In this document: piece by piece, positions 9,014 to 18,938 of the stretch
Numbering within the stretch: position 1 is the first letter of the stretch
How the letters are laid out: each line of letters starts with the position of its first letter
Assembly: GCF_034259105.1 (NCBI RefSeq)
Contig: NZ_CP139478.1
Span: 2,010,925 to 2,074,924, forward strand
Source: Limosilactobacillus reuteri
GTDB lineage: Bacteria > Bacillota > Bacilli > Lactobacillales > Lactobacillaceae
Reading direction: 5' to 3'
Length of the DNA stretch: 64,000 bases
Program-made: the position numbers and the translations under genes
Notes under the pieces: model-generated
Told to the model about the DNA's origin: nothing
Databases searched by the model: none
What the model saw: only the letters and a program-made list of their open reading frames with translations

Positions 9014-10024
9014 ATGGACTTAACTATTCCAAAGGATTACGATCCACGTCTTTCAATTAGAGAAACTGAAGCTGCTATTCGTTATATTCGTGAAACTTTC
9101 CAAGACGAATTTGGCAAGGAACTAAATCTTCAACGAATGTCTGCACCAATGTTTGTTGAAAAAAGTACTGGATTAAACGATAACTTAAATGGTGTTGAAC
9201 AACCAGTATCATTTGAAATGAAAGATATGCCAAGCGAAACTGTTGAAGTCGTTCATTCCCTTGCAAAGTGGAAACGACTTGCTCTTAAGCGGTACGGTTT
9301 TGGAATGCATGAAGGTCTCTATACCAACATGAACGCTATTCGGAAAGAAGAGGACCTCGACAACTTCCACTCAATTTATGTTGATCAGTGGGATTGGGAA
9401 AAAATTATTAGTAAGGATGAACGAACAGAAGAAACTTTAAAGGATACAGTTCGTGATATTTTCAAAGTAATTAAGCACATGGAACATGAAGTTTGGTACA
9501 AGTTCCCGCAAGCTGTCTACCATTTACCAGATGAGATTCACTTTGTTACAACGCAAGAGCTTGAAGATCGGTGGCCAGGCCTCACCCCACTTGAACGGGA
9601 AGATAAAATTGCTAAAGAACTTGGTGCTGTCTTTGTAATGAAGATCGGTGATAAGTTGCAACGCAGTGGTAAGCCTCACGATGGTCGAGCACCTGACTAC
9701 GATGACTGGAGCTTAAACGGTGATATTATTTTCTGGTATGAACCTCTTCAACGCCGGATCGAAATTTCAAGTATGGGAATTCGGGTTAGTCCAGAATCAA
9801 TGAAATACCAACTTGAACAAGCCGATGCAACTGATCGTGAAAAATTACCATTCCATAAAATGTTGCTCAATGGCGAATTACCATATACAATTGGTGGAGG
9901 AATTGGTCAATCTCGTCTCTGTATGCTCCTTCTTGGCAAAGCTCATATTGGAGAAGTACAGGCAAGTATTTGGCCAGAAGATATGATTAAGAAGTGTGAA
10001 GAAAACCACATTCAAATTCTATAA
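9014..10024 (+). CDS. asnA: Aspartate-ammonia ligase (asparagine synthetase A)
   Basis: The protein has 336 residues, the expected AsnA length. It makes asparagine from aspartate, ammonia and ATP. It has the class II synthetase-like fold: [19 protein letters not shown] near the N-terminus, the conserved [11 protein letters not shown] segment in the middle, and [14 protein letters not shown] (motif 3-like) near the C-terminus. The start is the ATG at 9014 with AGGAG at 9001-9005; a GTG at 9005 overlaps that site and is unlikely. It is the first gene after the Asn T-box, 20 bp ahead of asnS. The window also encodes the glutamine-dependent AsnB, so two routes to asparagine exist, alongside an asparaginase. 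Confidence 0.96.
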   Translation: MDLTIPKDYDPRLSIRETEAAIRYIRETFQDEFGKELNLQRMSAPMFVEKSTGLNDNLNGVEQPVSFEMKDMPSETVEVVHSLAKWKRLALKRYGFGMHEGLYTNMNAIRKEEDLDNFHSIYVDQWDWEKIISKDERTEETLKDTVRDIFKVIKHMEHEVWYKFPQAVYHLPDEIHFVTTQELEDRWPGLTPLEREDKIAKELGAVFVMKIGDKLQRSGKPHDGRAPDYDDWSLNGDIIFWYEPLQRRIEISSMGIRVSPESMKYQLEQADATDREKLPFHKMLLNGELPYTIGGGIGQSRLCMLLLGKAHIGEVQASIWPEDMIKKCEENHIQIL

Positions 10025-10043
10025 TTTAAGGGAGAGTATAAAA

Positions 10044-11342
10044 GTGGAAACTATTACAATTAATGAAGCACCTAAACATGTTGGGGAAACGGTTAAGATT
10101 GGTGTTTGGTTAACTGATAAGCGTTCAAGCGGTAAGATTGCATTCTTGCAACTCCGTGACGGAACTGGTTTTTTCCAAGGAATCATCCGTAAAAATGATG
10201 TTTCGGAAGAAAAATTTGATTCTGCTAAGCACGATTTACACCAAGAAACCAGTTTTTGGGTAATCGGTGAAATCGCTGAAGACAAACGTTCAAAGTTTGG
10301 TTATGAAATCCACATCAAAGACTTTGACATTGTTGGCGAAAGTGAAGACTACCCGATCGGTAACAAGGAACATGGAATTGACTTCTTGCTTGATAACCGT
10401 CATTTATGGTTACGTTCTCGCAAGCCGTGGGCATTAATGCGGATTCGAAGCCGTGTTAAGCTTGCGACAATGAAATTCTTCGAAAAGCATGGATTTACTC
10501 AATTTGATTCTCCAGAACTAACTGGAAGTGCTCCTGAAGGGACAACAGAATTATTTGAAACTGACTATTTCGACCGCTCTGCTTTCCTTTCACAATCTGG
10601 TCAACTATATGCAGAAGCTGGTGCCATGGCATTAGGTCGCGTTTACACGATGGGTCCTACTTTCCGTGCTGAAAAATCAAAGACTCGTCGGCACTTAATG
10701 GAATTCTGGATGATCGAACCAGAAATGGCTTGGATGCACCAAGATGAAAGTCTTAAGATTCAAGAGCAATACATTGCTTACTTGGTTCAAGACTTAATTG
10801 ACCACTGTGCACGCGAACTTGAAATGGTAGGTCGTAGTGTAGAAAGTTTGAAGCCATTTACTGAATTACCATATCCACGAATCACTTATAAAGAAGCAAT
10901 CGAAATGCTTCAAAAGGGTGGCTTTGATGTCGAATACGGTGCTGACTTTGGTTCACCAGAAGAAACCTACTTGGCAGATCAATTCCAAAAGCCAGTATTT
11001 ATCTTGAACTATCCTAAAGAAATCAAGGCTTTCTACATGCCTGAAGACCCTGAAGATTCTCGTCAAGTTATCTGTGCGGACTTGCTTGCTCCAGAAGGCT
11101 ATGGTGAAATCATTGGTGGTTCTGAACGTTCTTACGATTACGAATACATCACAAACAAACTTGAAGAAAACGGCCTAAGTAAAGAAGATTACGGTTGGTA
11201 CGATGATTTACGGAAGTACGGTTCAATTCCTCATTCTGGATTTGGAATGGGACTTGAACGATTCTTAGCTTGGATTACTCTCCAAGACCACATTCGTGAA
11301 ACTATTCCATTCCCACGGATGCTTAACCGTTTGAACCCTTAA
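10044..11342 (+). CDS. asnS: Asparagine-tRNA ligase
   Basis: A 432-residue class IIb aminoacyl-tRNA synthetase. The N-terminal OB-fold anticodon-binding domain occupies about residues 1-100. Motif 2 is visible as [20 protein letters not shown], and motif 3 as [13 protein letters not shown] near the C-terminus. The start is a GTG at 10044 preceded by AAGGGAGAG (10028-10036). The longer frame upstream overlaps the end of asnA and has no ribosome site. It is co-transcribed with asnA under the Asn T-box; asparagine synthesis and tRNA charging are therefore regulated together. Confidence 0.96.
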   Translation: METITINEAPKHVGETVKIGVWLTDKRSSGKIAFLQLRDGTGFFQGIIRKNDVSEEKFDSAKHDLHQETSFWVIGEIAEDKRSKFGYEIHIKDFDIVGESEDYPIGNKEHGIDFLLDNRHLWLRSRKPWALMRIRSRVKLATMKFFEKHGFTQFDSPELTGSAPEGTTELFETDYFDRSAFLSQSGQLYAEAGAMALGRVYTMGPTFRAEKSKTRRHLMEFWMIEPEMAWMHQDESLKIQEQYIAYLVQDLIDHCARELEMVGRSVESLKPFTELPYPRITYKEAIEMLQKGGFDVEYGADFGSPEETYLADQFQKPVFILNYPKEIKAFYMPEDPEDSRQVICADLLAPEGYGEIIGGSERSYDYEYITNKLEENGLSKEDYGWYDDLRKYGSIPHSGFGMGLERFLAWITLQDHIRETIPFPRMLNRLNP

Positions 11343-11369
11343 TAACAAGGTAGATTTAATCTAAAATAA

Positions 11370-11412
11370 AAAATACCTCAACTTCCTAATAGACCGTTGA
11401 GGTATTTTTTTA
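11370..11412. terminator. Bidirectional terminator between asnS and the MetE-like gene
   Basis: AAATACCTCAAC (from 11371) pairs with GTTGAGGTATTT (to about 11408), with A-rich and T-rich tails on the two sides. It serves the convergent asnS and MetE-like genes. Confidence 0.9.
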
Positions 11413-11433
11413 GGTTTTTGTAGAATTAAATTA

Positions 11434-12561
11434 TCAATCTGCGTCCGGCCAAACATCCAGAGCAATATCACGTACTAATTCAAGTTTTTTCCATTGTTGG
11501 TCCTCAGTTAAGTTATTGCCCTCTTCAGTTGATGCAAATCCACATTGAGTAGATATAGCTAGTTTATCTAATGGAACGTATTGACTAGCTTCCTTGATCC
11601 GCGCTTTAAGGTCACTTGGGTTTTCTAGTTCAGGAAACTTTGAAGTAATTAATCCTAAAACAATGCGAATATTGGGCCGGTTATTATAAATAACTTTTAA
11701 TGGAGCAAAGCCACCCGATCGTTGATTATCGTATTCCAGAAAGAAGCCATCATAGTTAAGCTGACCCAGATATTTAGCAATTACATCATACGATCCGCTA
11801 AATAGATAAGTCGACTTAAAGTTCCCGCGACAAATATGTGTCGTGATTGTTAAGTCTTCTGGTAATCCTTCAAGTTCTTGGTTAATCAATTTAACTGCAT
11901 CTTTAGCTAACTTTACATACTTGGCATGCTCTTCTGGCTCATTTTGAGTAGCATTTAACTTTGAAATCAAAAATGCCCAAGTAGTGTCATCTTGTTGAAG
12001 GTAGCGGCAGCCTAAGTCATAAAAATGTTGGATGGTTTGACGATATGCAGCTGCAACATCACTAAGATAAGCATCCCAACTATCATAGAACTCTGCCCAA
12101 TTATCACTACGATTATCCCGGAAAAGCAAGGTTGGGGACGGAATTGTTTGCTTTGCCACCACCTCATCTGGGGTTAGACTATTAACATATTTAAATGATG
12201 CAAAAAATGGATGGGCTGGGTTATAGTGGATTTTACCAGCTAACCGTACATTATCAGTACGCGTTTTGCCATCATGAAATTTATAGCTTTGTTGATAATC
12301 ATATCTTTCTGTCCCGTTTAAGCCCCATAAAAAATCAAGATGCCACCAACTACGGTTGAATTCACCATCTGTAACGTCATGAAAGCCAAGTTTGATTTGT
12401 TTATAAATAATCTTTTTCGTTTCTTCACGCTGAATATCAGCAAAATCACCAATAGCTAATTTGTGTGCAAATAGCTTTTTTTCTGCTTCTTTGAGCCGTT
12501 GAGACCGTTTCAGACTTCCAACAGTATCATAACGAAATGGAATTTGTGATGACTTTGACAT
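11434..12561 (-). CDS. MetE-like cobalamin-independent methionine synthase family protein (YxjG/YxjH type)
   Basis: The protein has 375 residues, the size of the single-domain YxjG/YxjH-type relatives of the MetE C-terminal domain. The family's zinc/homocysteine ligands can be recognised: His and Cys in THICRGNF, Glu in FFLEYDNQ, and Cys in STQCGFAS. Such proteins transfer a methyl group to homocysteine, although the methyl donor for short members is not settled. The start is the ATG at 12561 after GAAAGG; a TTG three codons upstream is less likely. It lies 24 bp after a broken cyclase gene, in a transcript that begins with a Met-type T-box at 13215-13525. This fits a role in methionine supply. 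Confidence 0.85.
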   Translation of the reverse strand: MSKSSQIPFRYDTVGSLKRSQRLKEAEKKLFAHKLAIGDFADIQREETKKIIYKQIKLGFHDVTDGEFNRSWWHLDFLWGLNGTERYDYQQSYKFHDGKTRTDNVRLAGKIHYNPAHPFFASFKYVNSLTPDEVVAKQTIPSPTLLFRDNRSDNWAEFYDSWDAYLSDVAAAYRQTIQHFYDLGCRYLQQDDTTWAFLISKLNATQNEPEEHAKYVKLAKDAVKLINQELEGLPEDLTITTHICRGNFKSTYLFSGSYDVIAKYLGQLNYDGFFLEYDNQRSGGFAPLKVIYNNRPNIRIVLGLITSKFPELENPSDLKARIKEASQYVPLDKLAISTQCGFASTEEGNNLTEDQQWKKLELVRDIALDVWPDAD

Positions 12562-12585
12562 ATATATCAACCTTTCTTTAGATAA

Positions 12586-13209
12586 TTATTTTATCGCTTT
12601 AGTGTTTTCTTTATTTTTTGATTCATCAAAAACCGCAAAGACTCGAACCGGAAAGCCTGGTGCATTTTCAGGTTTAGCCACTGAAATAAAGACTACTGCC
12701 CCGGTAGAGGGAACCCGATCAAGATTGTCTAACAATTCAACCTGATAATGACCATGTGACAAAACATAGTATTCTCCAATTAGGCCATTTTGCTGGTTAA
12801 CAGCTGCATCAGTGTCAAAAGTTTCATGTCCATTTGCTGTAGCATGTCGCACTTCATAAATATATTTCAACGCTTCAAGCGACCATCCTGGATAATGATT
12901 TTGACCCTTAGTATCTTTATTTTCAAATTTTACTTGTGATGGCCATCGCCTCCCCCAATCAGTCCGTAAAGCAACAAATGCTCCCTCAGGGATTGAGCCA
13001 TTCTTCTTTTCCCAGTTTTTAATATCTTCCACGGTGAGACTATAATCGGGATTTGCTTCTGTTTTCTCACTGCAATCAATGACAACCAGGGGTAAGACTA
13101 AATCCTTTAGTTGTAAATCTTCAACATAACGTTTCTTCATCCTTATAAAAATGAACGGGTGGATCAATATGAGTCCCATACTGTCCTGGAAAGGTATATT
13201 GTTTAACAA
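12586..13209 (-). pseudogene. Cyclase family protein (kynurenine formamidase-like), 5'-truncated and frameshifted
   Basis: The main open frame ends in a normal PF04199-type C-terminus (GLIGEYYVLSHGHYQVELL, then VFISVAKPENAPGFPVRVFAV). The metal-binding signature of the family, YGTHIDPPVHF, is present at about 13140-13175 but in a different reading frame from the rest, so a frameshift lies near 13120-13135. Upstream of the motif the reading frame meets a stop within about 12 codons and then the T-box terminator. The normal N-terminal 30-50 residues are therefore missing. The gene is thus both truncated and frameshifted and should be inactive. It keeps its place between the Met T-box and the MetE-like gene. 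Confidence 0.75.
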
Positions 13210-13214
13210 ATCAG

Positions 13215-13525
13215 CCTTAAAATTTAAAACGCCCCTAGAACCAATCTTTCGATCAGTTCTAGGGACGTTAATCTTTTATCAGACTAGCGTGTTACCACCC
13301 TAATTAGCATCACAACAAATGACACTCTCTCAATAGGTACTCTTAATGCAGTTATTAAGAAAACCTAGATGCAGTATCGAGCATCAACCGTAAGTTGCTA
13401 ACAAATGCTCACAACTTCCATCGCTCCAGGACCATCTTCATTACCCCCATTAACACCGGTTCGCATCTAATCCAGTTCTCTGTAGAAAATGAATAGCAAT
13501 TACTCATCCCTTCATCGCGGTTATC
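13215..13525 (-). promoter_or_regulatory. T-box riboswitch, probable Met specifier (ATG)
   Basis: On the minus strand the T-box motif AGGGTGGTAACACGC occupies 13301-13287. The terminator hairpin at 13266-13231 (GTCCCTAGAAC pairing with GTTCTAGGGGC) is followed by GTTTTAAATTTT. In Stem I, GGGA-TGAGTA-ATTGC on the 5' side (about 13512-13496) faces GTAAT-GAAG-ATG-G-TCC. By the same geometry as the Asn T-box in this window, the specifier is ATG at 13435-13433, i.e. methionine. The MetE-like gene downstream supports this. A chromosomal TATAAT (13544-13539) precedes it, but the usual -35 position falls inside the IS30 element that ends next to it. Confidence 0.82.
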
Positions 13526-13549
13526 AAAAATTATTGACATTATAATACC

Positions 13550-14620
13550 CGAAATGTCAATTTAAGTTAGAAAGAAAATAGTTGCTCATCAGTGACGTAA
13601 GACATGAATACTTCATATGGAGTTCGATAGCCTAGTGATTTACGGGGCAGATTATTTCGCTTACTCATCAGTTGGGTTACCAATTCATCAGGAAGATTGC
13701 GGAAATCTAGCTGTTTCGTTAAGCCATCCCGGCGTAAAAGACCGTTGTTGTTTTCGTTCAGCCCTCGTTGATTGGGAGCACCAACCTCGGCAAAGTAAGT
13801 GTGAAGGTCAAATTGATTGGCAATCTCGCGCCAGCCGGCGAATTCTTTTCCGTTGTCAAAGGTAATCGATTTGAAGAAGTGCCGCGGGAATTTCCGAAGC
13901 CACTGACTTAAGTGTTGGTTAATCGCATCAGCCGTCTTTTCGTGCACATTGAGTACAATTTCGACCTTCGATTGGCGTTCGGTCAGGGTCATTACCGCCC
14001 CTTGGTGCTTTTTGCCTTGGACGGTATCAGCTTCAAGGTGCCCAAATTCAGTGGCATAGTGCGGAAAGTCCTTGGCACGCTCGTGAATACTTCGCCCCAA
14101 TTGGCCAGCCTTCCCACGGCGCTCGACATAGCCATTCGGGTGCCGCTTACCTCGCATCGGCAAGGAACGGACATCGAAGCCGAACTGGCCACGTTCAAAC
14201 ATCCGGTAAAGAGTTCGCCGGTTACAACTAATTGGGCGCTCAGCGCGCCCAATAATGGTATCAGGCGTCCACCCCTGGGCAATTTTGTCGTTGATATAAG
14301 TGAGTTCAGCCAGTGACAACTGAGTACGTTTTCGGCCACAACGTTGCTTATTGCGCATATAGTGATCTTGATAATCAGCAATTGAGGCACCGGTTTCCAG
14401 GTAACGATAAACGCGATAAACGGTTTCGGCGCAACGTTTGATCATTTGGGCCACTCGGTACGCTTTAAGCTTTTGCACGAAAGAATGGGCGATGATTGTC
14501 AGCTCGTTTGTGGTAAGATGGGTGTAAGTCATTTGTGGTTTCCTTTCTTTTGTTTAGGGGTATTTAAAAGTCTACCACAAATGGCTTTTCTATTTTTCTA
14601 ACTTAATTTTACAAACGGCG
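13550..14620 (-). mobile_element. IS30-family insertion sequence, type A, copy 1
   Basis: About 1.07 kb with one transposase. The ends are related inverted repeats: CGAAATGTCAATTTAAGTTAGAAA on the left, and, read from the right, CGCCGTTTGTAAAATTAAGTTAGAAA, sharing TTAAGTTAGAAA. A near-identical copy in the opposite orientation lies at about 51416-52490. The right-hand 120 bp up to the group II intron at 14744 holds no gene that I can see. Exact ends are uncertain by a few bases, and no target duplication could be assigned. Confidence 0.88.
13567..14532 (-). CDS. IS30 family transposase (type A, copy 1)
   Basis: A 321-residue DDE transposase. The N-terminal helix-turn-helix (MTYTHLTTNELTIIAHSF and the following AETVYRVYRYL) binds the ends. 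The catalytic core shows HLEADTVQGKK (first Asp), SITFDNGKEFAGW (second Asp) and NQRGLNENNNGLLRR (Glu), the standard IS30 triad. It is intact and differs from the second copy at one residue that I can see (Gly versus Ser in the NKQRC-RKRTQ segment). Large reverse-strand frames inside it are shadows. Confidence 0.95.
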   Translation of the reverse strand: MTYTHLTTNELTIIAHSFVQKLKAYRVAQMIKRCAETVYRVYRYLETGASIADYQDHYMRNKQRCGRKRTQLSLAELTYINDKIAQGWTPDTIIGRAERPISCNRRTLYRMFERGQFGFDVRSLPMRGKRHPNGYVERRGKAGQLGRSIHERAKDFPHYATEFGHLEADTVQGKKHQGAVMTLTERQSKVEIVLNVHEKTADAINQHLSQWLRKFPRHFFKSITFDNGKEFAGWREIANQFDLHTYFAEVGAPNQRGLNENNNGLLRRDGLTKQLDFRNLPDELVTQLMSKRNNLPRKSLGYRTPYEVFMSYVTDEQLFSF

Positions 14621-14743
14621 ATATGATAAAAAGATTATAATGTCAATAAAATCTTTAACTATATTTTAATTATAAAAATGCGATTCTAACTTTATACTTT
14701 TGCTACCGGCAAAACCACTAGCATCAGCGAATTATTATGATAA

Positions 14744-16653
14744 ATCGAGTAGGAGATAATTGATTAGTTCAATTATCGACCTCTCACACCACCGTACGTA
14801 CGGTTCCGTATACGGCGGTTCGACAACTTAATCACATTGAATTGACTGGAGCGTCTTGGACATATTCATAAGTCCGAGTTGTTCCAGTTTTCTATTAGTT
14901 AGAGAATAGCTCAAGGTCTTACTATGTGCAGTTCGCCAGTAGCCCTTTCGGGTACTAGCGAAGACATATGCATCACGCTGGGACATCCCCAACTTCTGTA
15001 AGTTAGTTACCTTAGTTTTAAACTTTTTCCATTGCTTCCAAATATACTGCCTTATTCGGACCCTCAACCACTTGTCAAGGCGTTGAATAAAGTTAGTTAG
15101 TTTCCCAATTGAGTAGTACTGAAGCCACCCACGCATTTTTCGATGAATTTCTTCAAACATTCTTGTCAGAGATATTCCACGATTACGTTTAGTTAATAAC
15201 TTCAGTGCTTTCTTTACTCGTTGTTGCGATTGTTTAGCTGGACGGGCGTAGGCCCCATTGTGGTCTACACCCAACGAAAAGCCAAGAAACTTCAACCGTA
15301 GCGGGCTACCGACTTTGGTTTTATCTGGGTTCACTTTAACTTTCAAGCGCTTTTCTAGAAACTGGGTAATGCTTCGCATTACTCGTTCTCCGGCTCGTTG
15401 ACTTTTAACATAGATGTTACAATCATCCGCATAGCGCACAAAGTGGTGACCACGTCTAGTCAACTCTTCGTCCAACTCATTTAGATAGATGTTCGCCAGT
15501 AGTGGTGACAATGGCCCTCCTTGTGGGGTTCCTTTTTCACTCTTAGCGAAAAGCCCATGGTCTAAGACTCCGCTAGTTAGAAACTTACGAATGAGTCTTA
15601 GTGTCCATGGGTCATCAATATATTGTTGGAGATACTTAATCATCAAGTCATGATTAACGTTATCAAAATAGGCTTTTAGGTCTAAGTCGACAACTCTTCG
15701 ATAACCTTGATTATAAAGATCTACTACTTTTGAAATAGCGTCATGGGCCCCACGGTGGGGACGGAAGCCAAAGCTATTATCAGAGAAAATACGCTCAAAG
15801 ATAGGCGTAAGAATTTGGGCTACAGCTTGTTGAACCATTCGGTCCACCACCGTTGGTATTCCAAGTCTTCTTACTCCACCATTAGGCTTCGGAATTTCTA
15901 CCCGTTTGACTGGAGCTGGTTTATACTTGCCCTCACGCAAACTAGCGATCAGTTCCGTCTTATTTTCTCTGAGATATGGCAGAAGGTCATTGACTGTCAT
16001 ATCGTCAACGCCTGCTGCTCCTTTATTTCTCTTAACTCGCAAATAAGCCTGATTAAGGTTATTGCGATCCAAGACCAGGTCTTGGATAGTGACACTCATA
16101 CCTTTACCTTCACCATAACCGGTACTACGCGCCCTTGTGTACTTTCGGTTTTCCAAACCTATCCTCGACAAGCGGTCAGCTTGTTGTTCTGTTTTCTGCG
16201 ATTGTCGCACCTGATTACACCTCCGATATAAGTTACAAGTTATTGTCGTTCAGTCCTTCATCTGATTATTCAAACTACTATGACCTCGGCTGACTTCTGG
16301 CTTACTCAACACTGCATCACTGCACCGCTTGTTTCTGTGGAAATTAAACTTATTCCTCTTGTCGGAAACGTGTAGGCCAGATCTCCCCGGGTAAGAATAT
16401 TAGCTTTCGTACCATGTCATCGTTAACTTTACTGAGACCAACTTCGAGTAGTATTGGACTTCAACTTGTCTAGCAGCCTTATCCAGTTAATTCCAGCCTT
16501 ATAGCTACTTCTTGTTCATCGATGCAGTACTTTGCCTTAGACTTCCTTCAGATTCCACCTCACGGTGGACACCCTTGTCCTCAGCTCATGGTTCCGACTA
16601 CTACGGCCCATAGCGGACTTTCACCACCTAGCTAATACCCATGCCGGGCGCAC
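14744..16653 (-). mobile_element. Group II intron, class C (bacterial IIC), copy 1
   Basis: A 1,910-bp element. The 5' end on the minus strand is GTGCGCCCGGC at 16653, the group II 5' consensus. The 3' end is about 14744, ...CTACTCGAT, preceded by a domain V-like hairpin (CCGTATACGG, CCGTACGTACGG) and a domain VI-like stem. The maturase frame lies in domain IV. The region 16211-16640 is the structured RNA of domains I-III and codes for nothing. The 5' exon is a terminator hairpin ending TTTA, the typical target of class C introns. A copy of identical length with only a few base differences is at 48357-50266. Confidence 0.92.
14828..16210 (-). CDS. ltrA: Group II intron-encoded reverse transcriptase/maturase, copy 1
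   Basis: The protein has 460 residues. The reverse transcriptase domain spans about 60-310, with SFGFRPHRGAHDAI, GTPQGGPLSPLLANIYL and the catalytic YADD at residues 260-263. The maturase (X) domain follows, including MRGWLQYYSIGKL (about 380-395). There is no C-terminal HNH endonuclease, as expected for class C intron proteins. The start is GTG at 16210 with GGAGGTG upstream. It differs from copy 2 around residues 415-420 (LGMSQRD versus LGLPQHD). The protein assists splicing and reverse-splices the intron RNA into DNA. Confidence 0.95.
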   Translation of the reverse strand: MRQSQKTEQQADRLSRIGLENRKYTRARSTGYGEGKGMSVTIQDLVLDRNNLNQAYLRVKRNKGAAGVDDMTVNDLLPYLRENKTELIASLREGKYKPAPVKRVEIPKPNGGVRRLGIPTVVDRMVQQAVAQILTPIFERIFSDNSFGFRPHRGAHDAISKVVDLYNQGYRRVVDLDLKAYFDNVNHDLMIKYLQQYIDDPWTLRLIRKFLTSGVLDHGLFAKSEKGTPQGGPLSPLLANIYLNELDEELTRRGHHFVRYADDCNIYVKSQRAGERVMRSITQFLEKRLKVKVNPDKTKVGSPLRLKFLGFSLGVDHNGAYARPAKQSQQRVKKALKLLTKRNRGISLTRMFEEIHRKMRGWLQYYSIGKLTNFIQRLDKWLRVRIRQYIWKQWKKFKTKVTNLQKLGMSQRDAYVFASTRKGYWRTAHSKTLSYSLTNRKLEQLGLMNMSKTLQSIQCD

Positions 16654-16692
16654 TAAAGGAGCGAGGTCGGTCGTAAACCGGTCTCGCTTCTT
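16654..16692 (-). terminator. Terminator hairpin of the GATase gene, used as intron insertion site
   Basis: GCGAGACCGG and CCGACCTCGC form a stem around TTTACGA, followed by TCCTTTA and then immediately the intron 5' end. The stem lies 40 bp after the stop of the glutamine amidotransferase gene. Confidence 0.8.
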
Positions 16693-16731
16693 CTTTAGCC
16701 ATACTATTCGTCTTAACAATCTTTTTACGTT

Positions 16732-17403
16732 TTAGTTATTTGTGATAAAGTCCAATAACCGATACATTACTCGCTTATTTTCAGTAGGAACCCCGTGCTG
16801 AATAATTTCTTGGCTAGTTTGGTGTAGATCATTATGTTCTAACGGATACTGATCATCATTTACAGCAATCTCGCGAACATTATCTGCTGCTGGCTCAAAG
16901 TGAAATTGAAGACCAATCACATTACCATTCATCACGAAACCTTGATTTTTAACTAAGTCACTACTAAATAATAAGTCTGCTTGAGCTGGAACTTCAAACA
17001 TCTCTTCGTGCCAATGCAAAGCAGTTAATTTTTGGGGAATATCAGAAATAAGATCACTTTTTAGATACACCGGCGCCCAACCAAATTCTTTATGTGGTGT
17101 CTTTTTTACGGCATAACCGAGTGTCTTAGCAATCTGCTGGGCCCCATAACATGCGCCAAAGATTGGCTTATGAGCATCCAATAGTTGCCGAATTAAAACT
17201 CGCTCTTGTTTAATCCACGTTAAGTCGTCATTAGGGCTCATGGGACCGCCAAGAATAATCAGCAGATCAGTCTCATCAGCAGTCGGCAAATTACCAAACT
17301 GATAAGGATGATAAACGTACATCTCATGTCCGCGATCCTGTGACCATTCTTGAATTGTTCCTGGTCCTTCATTTGGCGTATGTTGCAAAACATTGATTCT
17401 CAT
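16732..17403 (-). CDS. Class I glutamine amidotransferase-like protein (GMP synthase GATase-like)
   Basis: The protein has 223 residues. The nucleophile Cys85 sits in the elbow IFGACYGAQQ, and the His168/Glu170 pair in LQFHFEP completes the triad. LGGPMSPND near residue 51 is the usual oxyanion-strand loop. It is a stand-alone GATase without the synthetase domain, so it may hydrolyse glutamine or a gamma-glutamyl compound; the substrate is unknown. Start ATG at 17403 with GGAAAGGA upstream. It follows the HesB-like gene in the same direction, about 100 bp away. Confidence 0.85.
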   Translation of the reverse strand: MRINVLQHTPNEGPGTIQEWSQDRGHEMYVYHPYQFGNLPTADETDLLIILGGPMSPNDDLTWIKQERVLIRQLLDAHKPIFGACYGAQQIAKTLGYAVKKTPHKEFGWAPVYLKSDLISDIPQKLTALHWHEEMFEVPAQADLLFSSDLVKNQGFVMNGNVIGLQFHFEPAADNVREIAVNDDQYPLEHNDLHQTSQEIIQHGVPTENKRVMYRLLDFITNN

Positions 17404-17504
17404 CGAATATCCTTTCCGTCAACGGCAATGTTGTGCTAGGTATCGCCTGCAAGTACCTAAGATATTATTGTTATAACATCAACTCATGAGCTTAACAATA
17501 ATTT

Positions 17505-17867
17505 TTATTCCCAATATTCTTCATATTTTCGTGATGCCCCAGTTGCAGCATCAACGTCTGCTTCACCATTATCTTCACGGCGAAAAATAAAAACTGGCTC
17601 TTCAGTCTCTTGCTGATAATCAACAGTAACAACTAGTCCTGAGAAGAACCAGGCATCCGCAAAGTTAACATGGTAATTAATACCATCTTTTTTTACTATG
17701 ATTGTTGCCTCATCGAGCGTCGATTCAGGTTCATACCCCTGCTTAGGACCATGTTTAACATTGTGTGGTTGAATGGTTTTACCATAAAGCTTTATTCCAT
17801 CTCCACTAACCAGGTTAAATTTTTGTTGGAACCATTTGCTAGCAGTATCAGTAATAATTAATTGCAC
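17505..17867 (-). CDS. HesB/YneR-like iron-sulfur biosynthesis family protein
   Basis: A 120-residue acidic protein resembling the HesB-like (PF01521) proteins common in lactobacilli: LIITDTASKWFQQKF near the N-terminus, GDGIKLYGK, and a central NYHVNFADAWFFSGLVVTVDYQQE. The Cys residues of A-type Fe-S scaffolds are absent, as in other members of this subgroup, so direct cluster carriage is doubtful. The start is taken as the GTG at 17867, 8 bp after AAGGAG; a GTG three codons earlier overlaps the ribosome site. Confidence 0.7.
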   Translation of the reverse strand: MQLIITDTASKWFQQKFNLVSGDGIKLYGKTIQPHNVKHGPKQGYEPESTLDEATIIVKKDGINYHVNFADAWFFSGLVVTVDYQQETEEPVFIFRREDNGEADVDAATGASRKYEEYWE

Positions 17868-17939
17868 TTCAATCACTCCTTAGATGTTAATAATTGTTCC
17901 AATTATAAATTGATCCATAAGCAATGGCTAGTGCAATCT

Positions 17940-18839
<900 letters not shown>

Positions 18840-18884
18840 TTAATCGTTGTCTATATATTAATTGCTAATTTACAAATTGAAAAT

Positions 18885-18905
18885 TACTACCTTTACATGG
18901 TAGTA
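18885..18905. promoter_or_regulatory. LysR-type operator palindrome between AKR pseudogene and lysR
   Basis: TACTACC (18885-18891) and GGTAGTA (18899-18905) form a perfect 7-bp dyad with a 7-nt spacer, which includes the T-N11-A pattern of LysR-type activators. It lies in the 120-bp divergent intergenic region, about 35 bp from the LysR start. Confidence 0.6.
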
Positions 18906-18938
18906 TACAATCAGCGCATACTATTAAGGAGTGGTCTA

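Noticed and set aside
13539..13560. An outward-facing promoter made by the IS30-A end: TTGACA (13560-13555) with TATAAT (13544-13539)
   Set aside because: The spacer is only 10 bp, far from the 16-18 bp needed, so the pair should not work as one promoter.
13912..14390. Frames of 132-134 codons on either strand inside the IS30-A transposase (also at 51647-52125)
   Set aside because: They are shadows of the DDE transposase, with no ribosome site and no family-like sequence.
15743..16231. 162-codon plus-strand frame over the 5' end of the maturase gene (and its twin at 49356-49844)
   Set aside because: It is antisense to the conserved reverse transcriptase domain and intron RNA, has no ribosome site, and exists twice only because the intron does.
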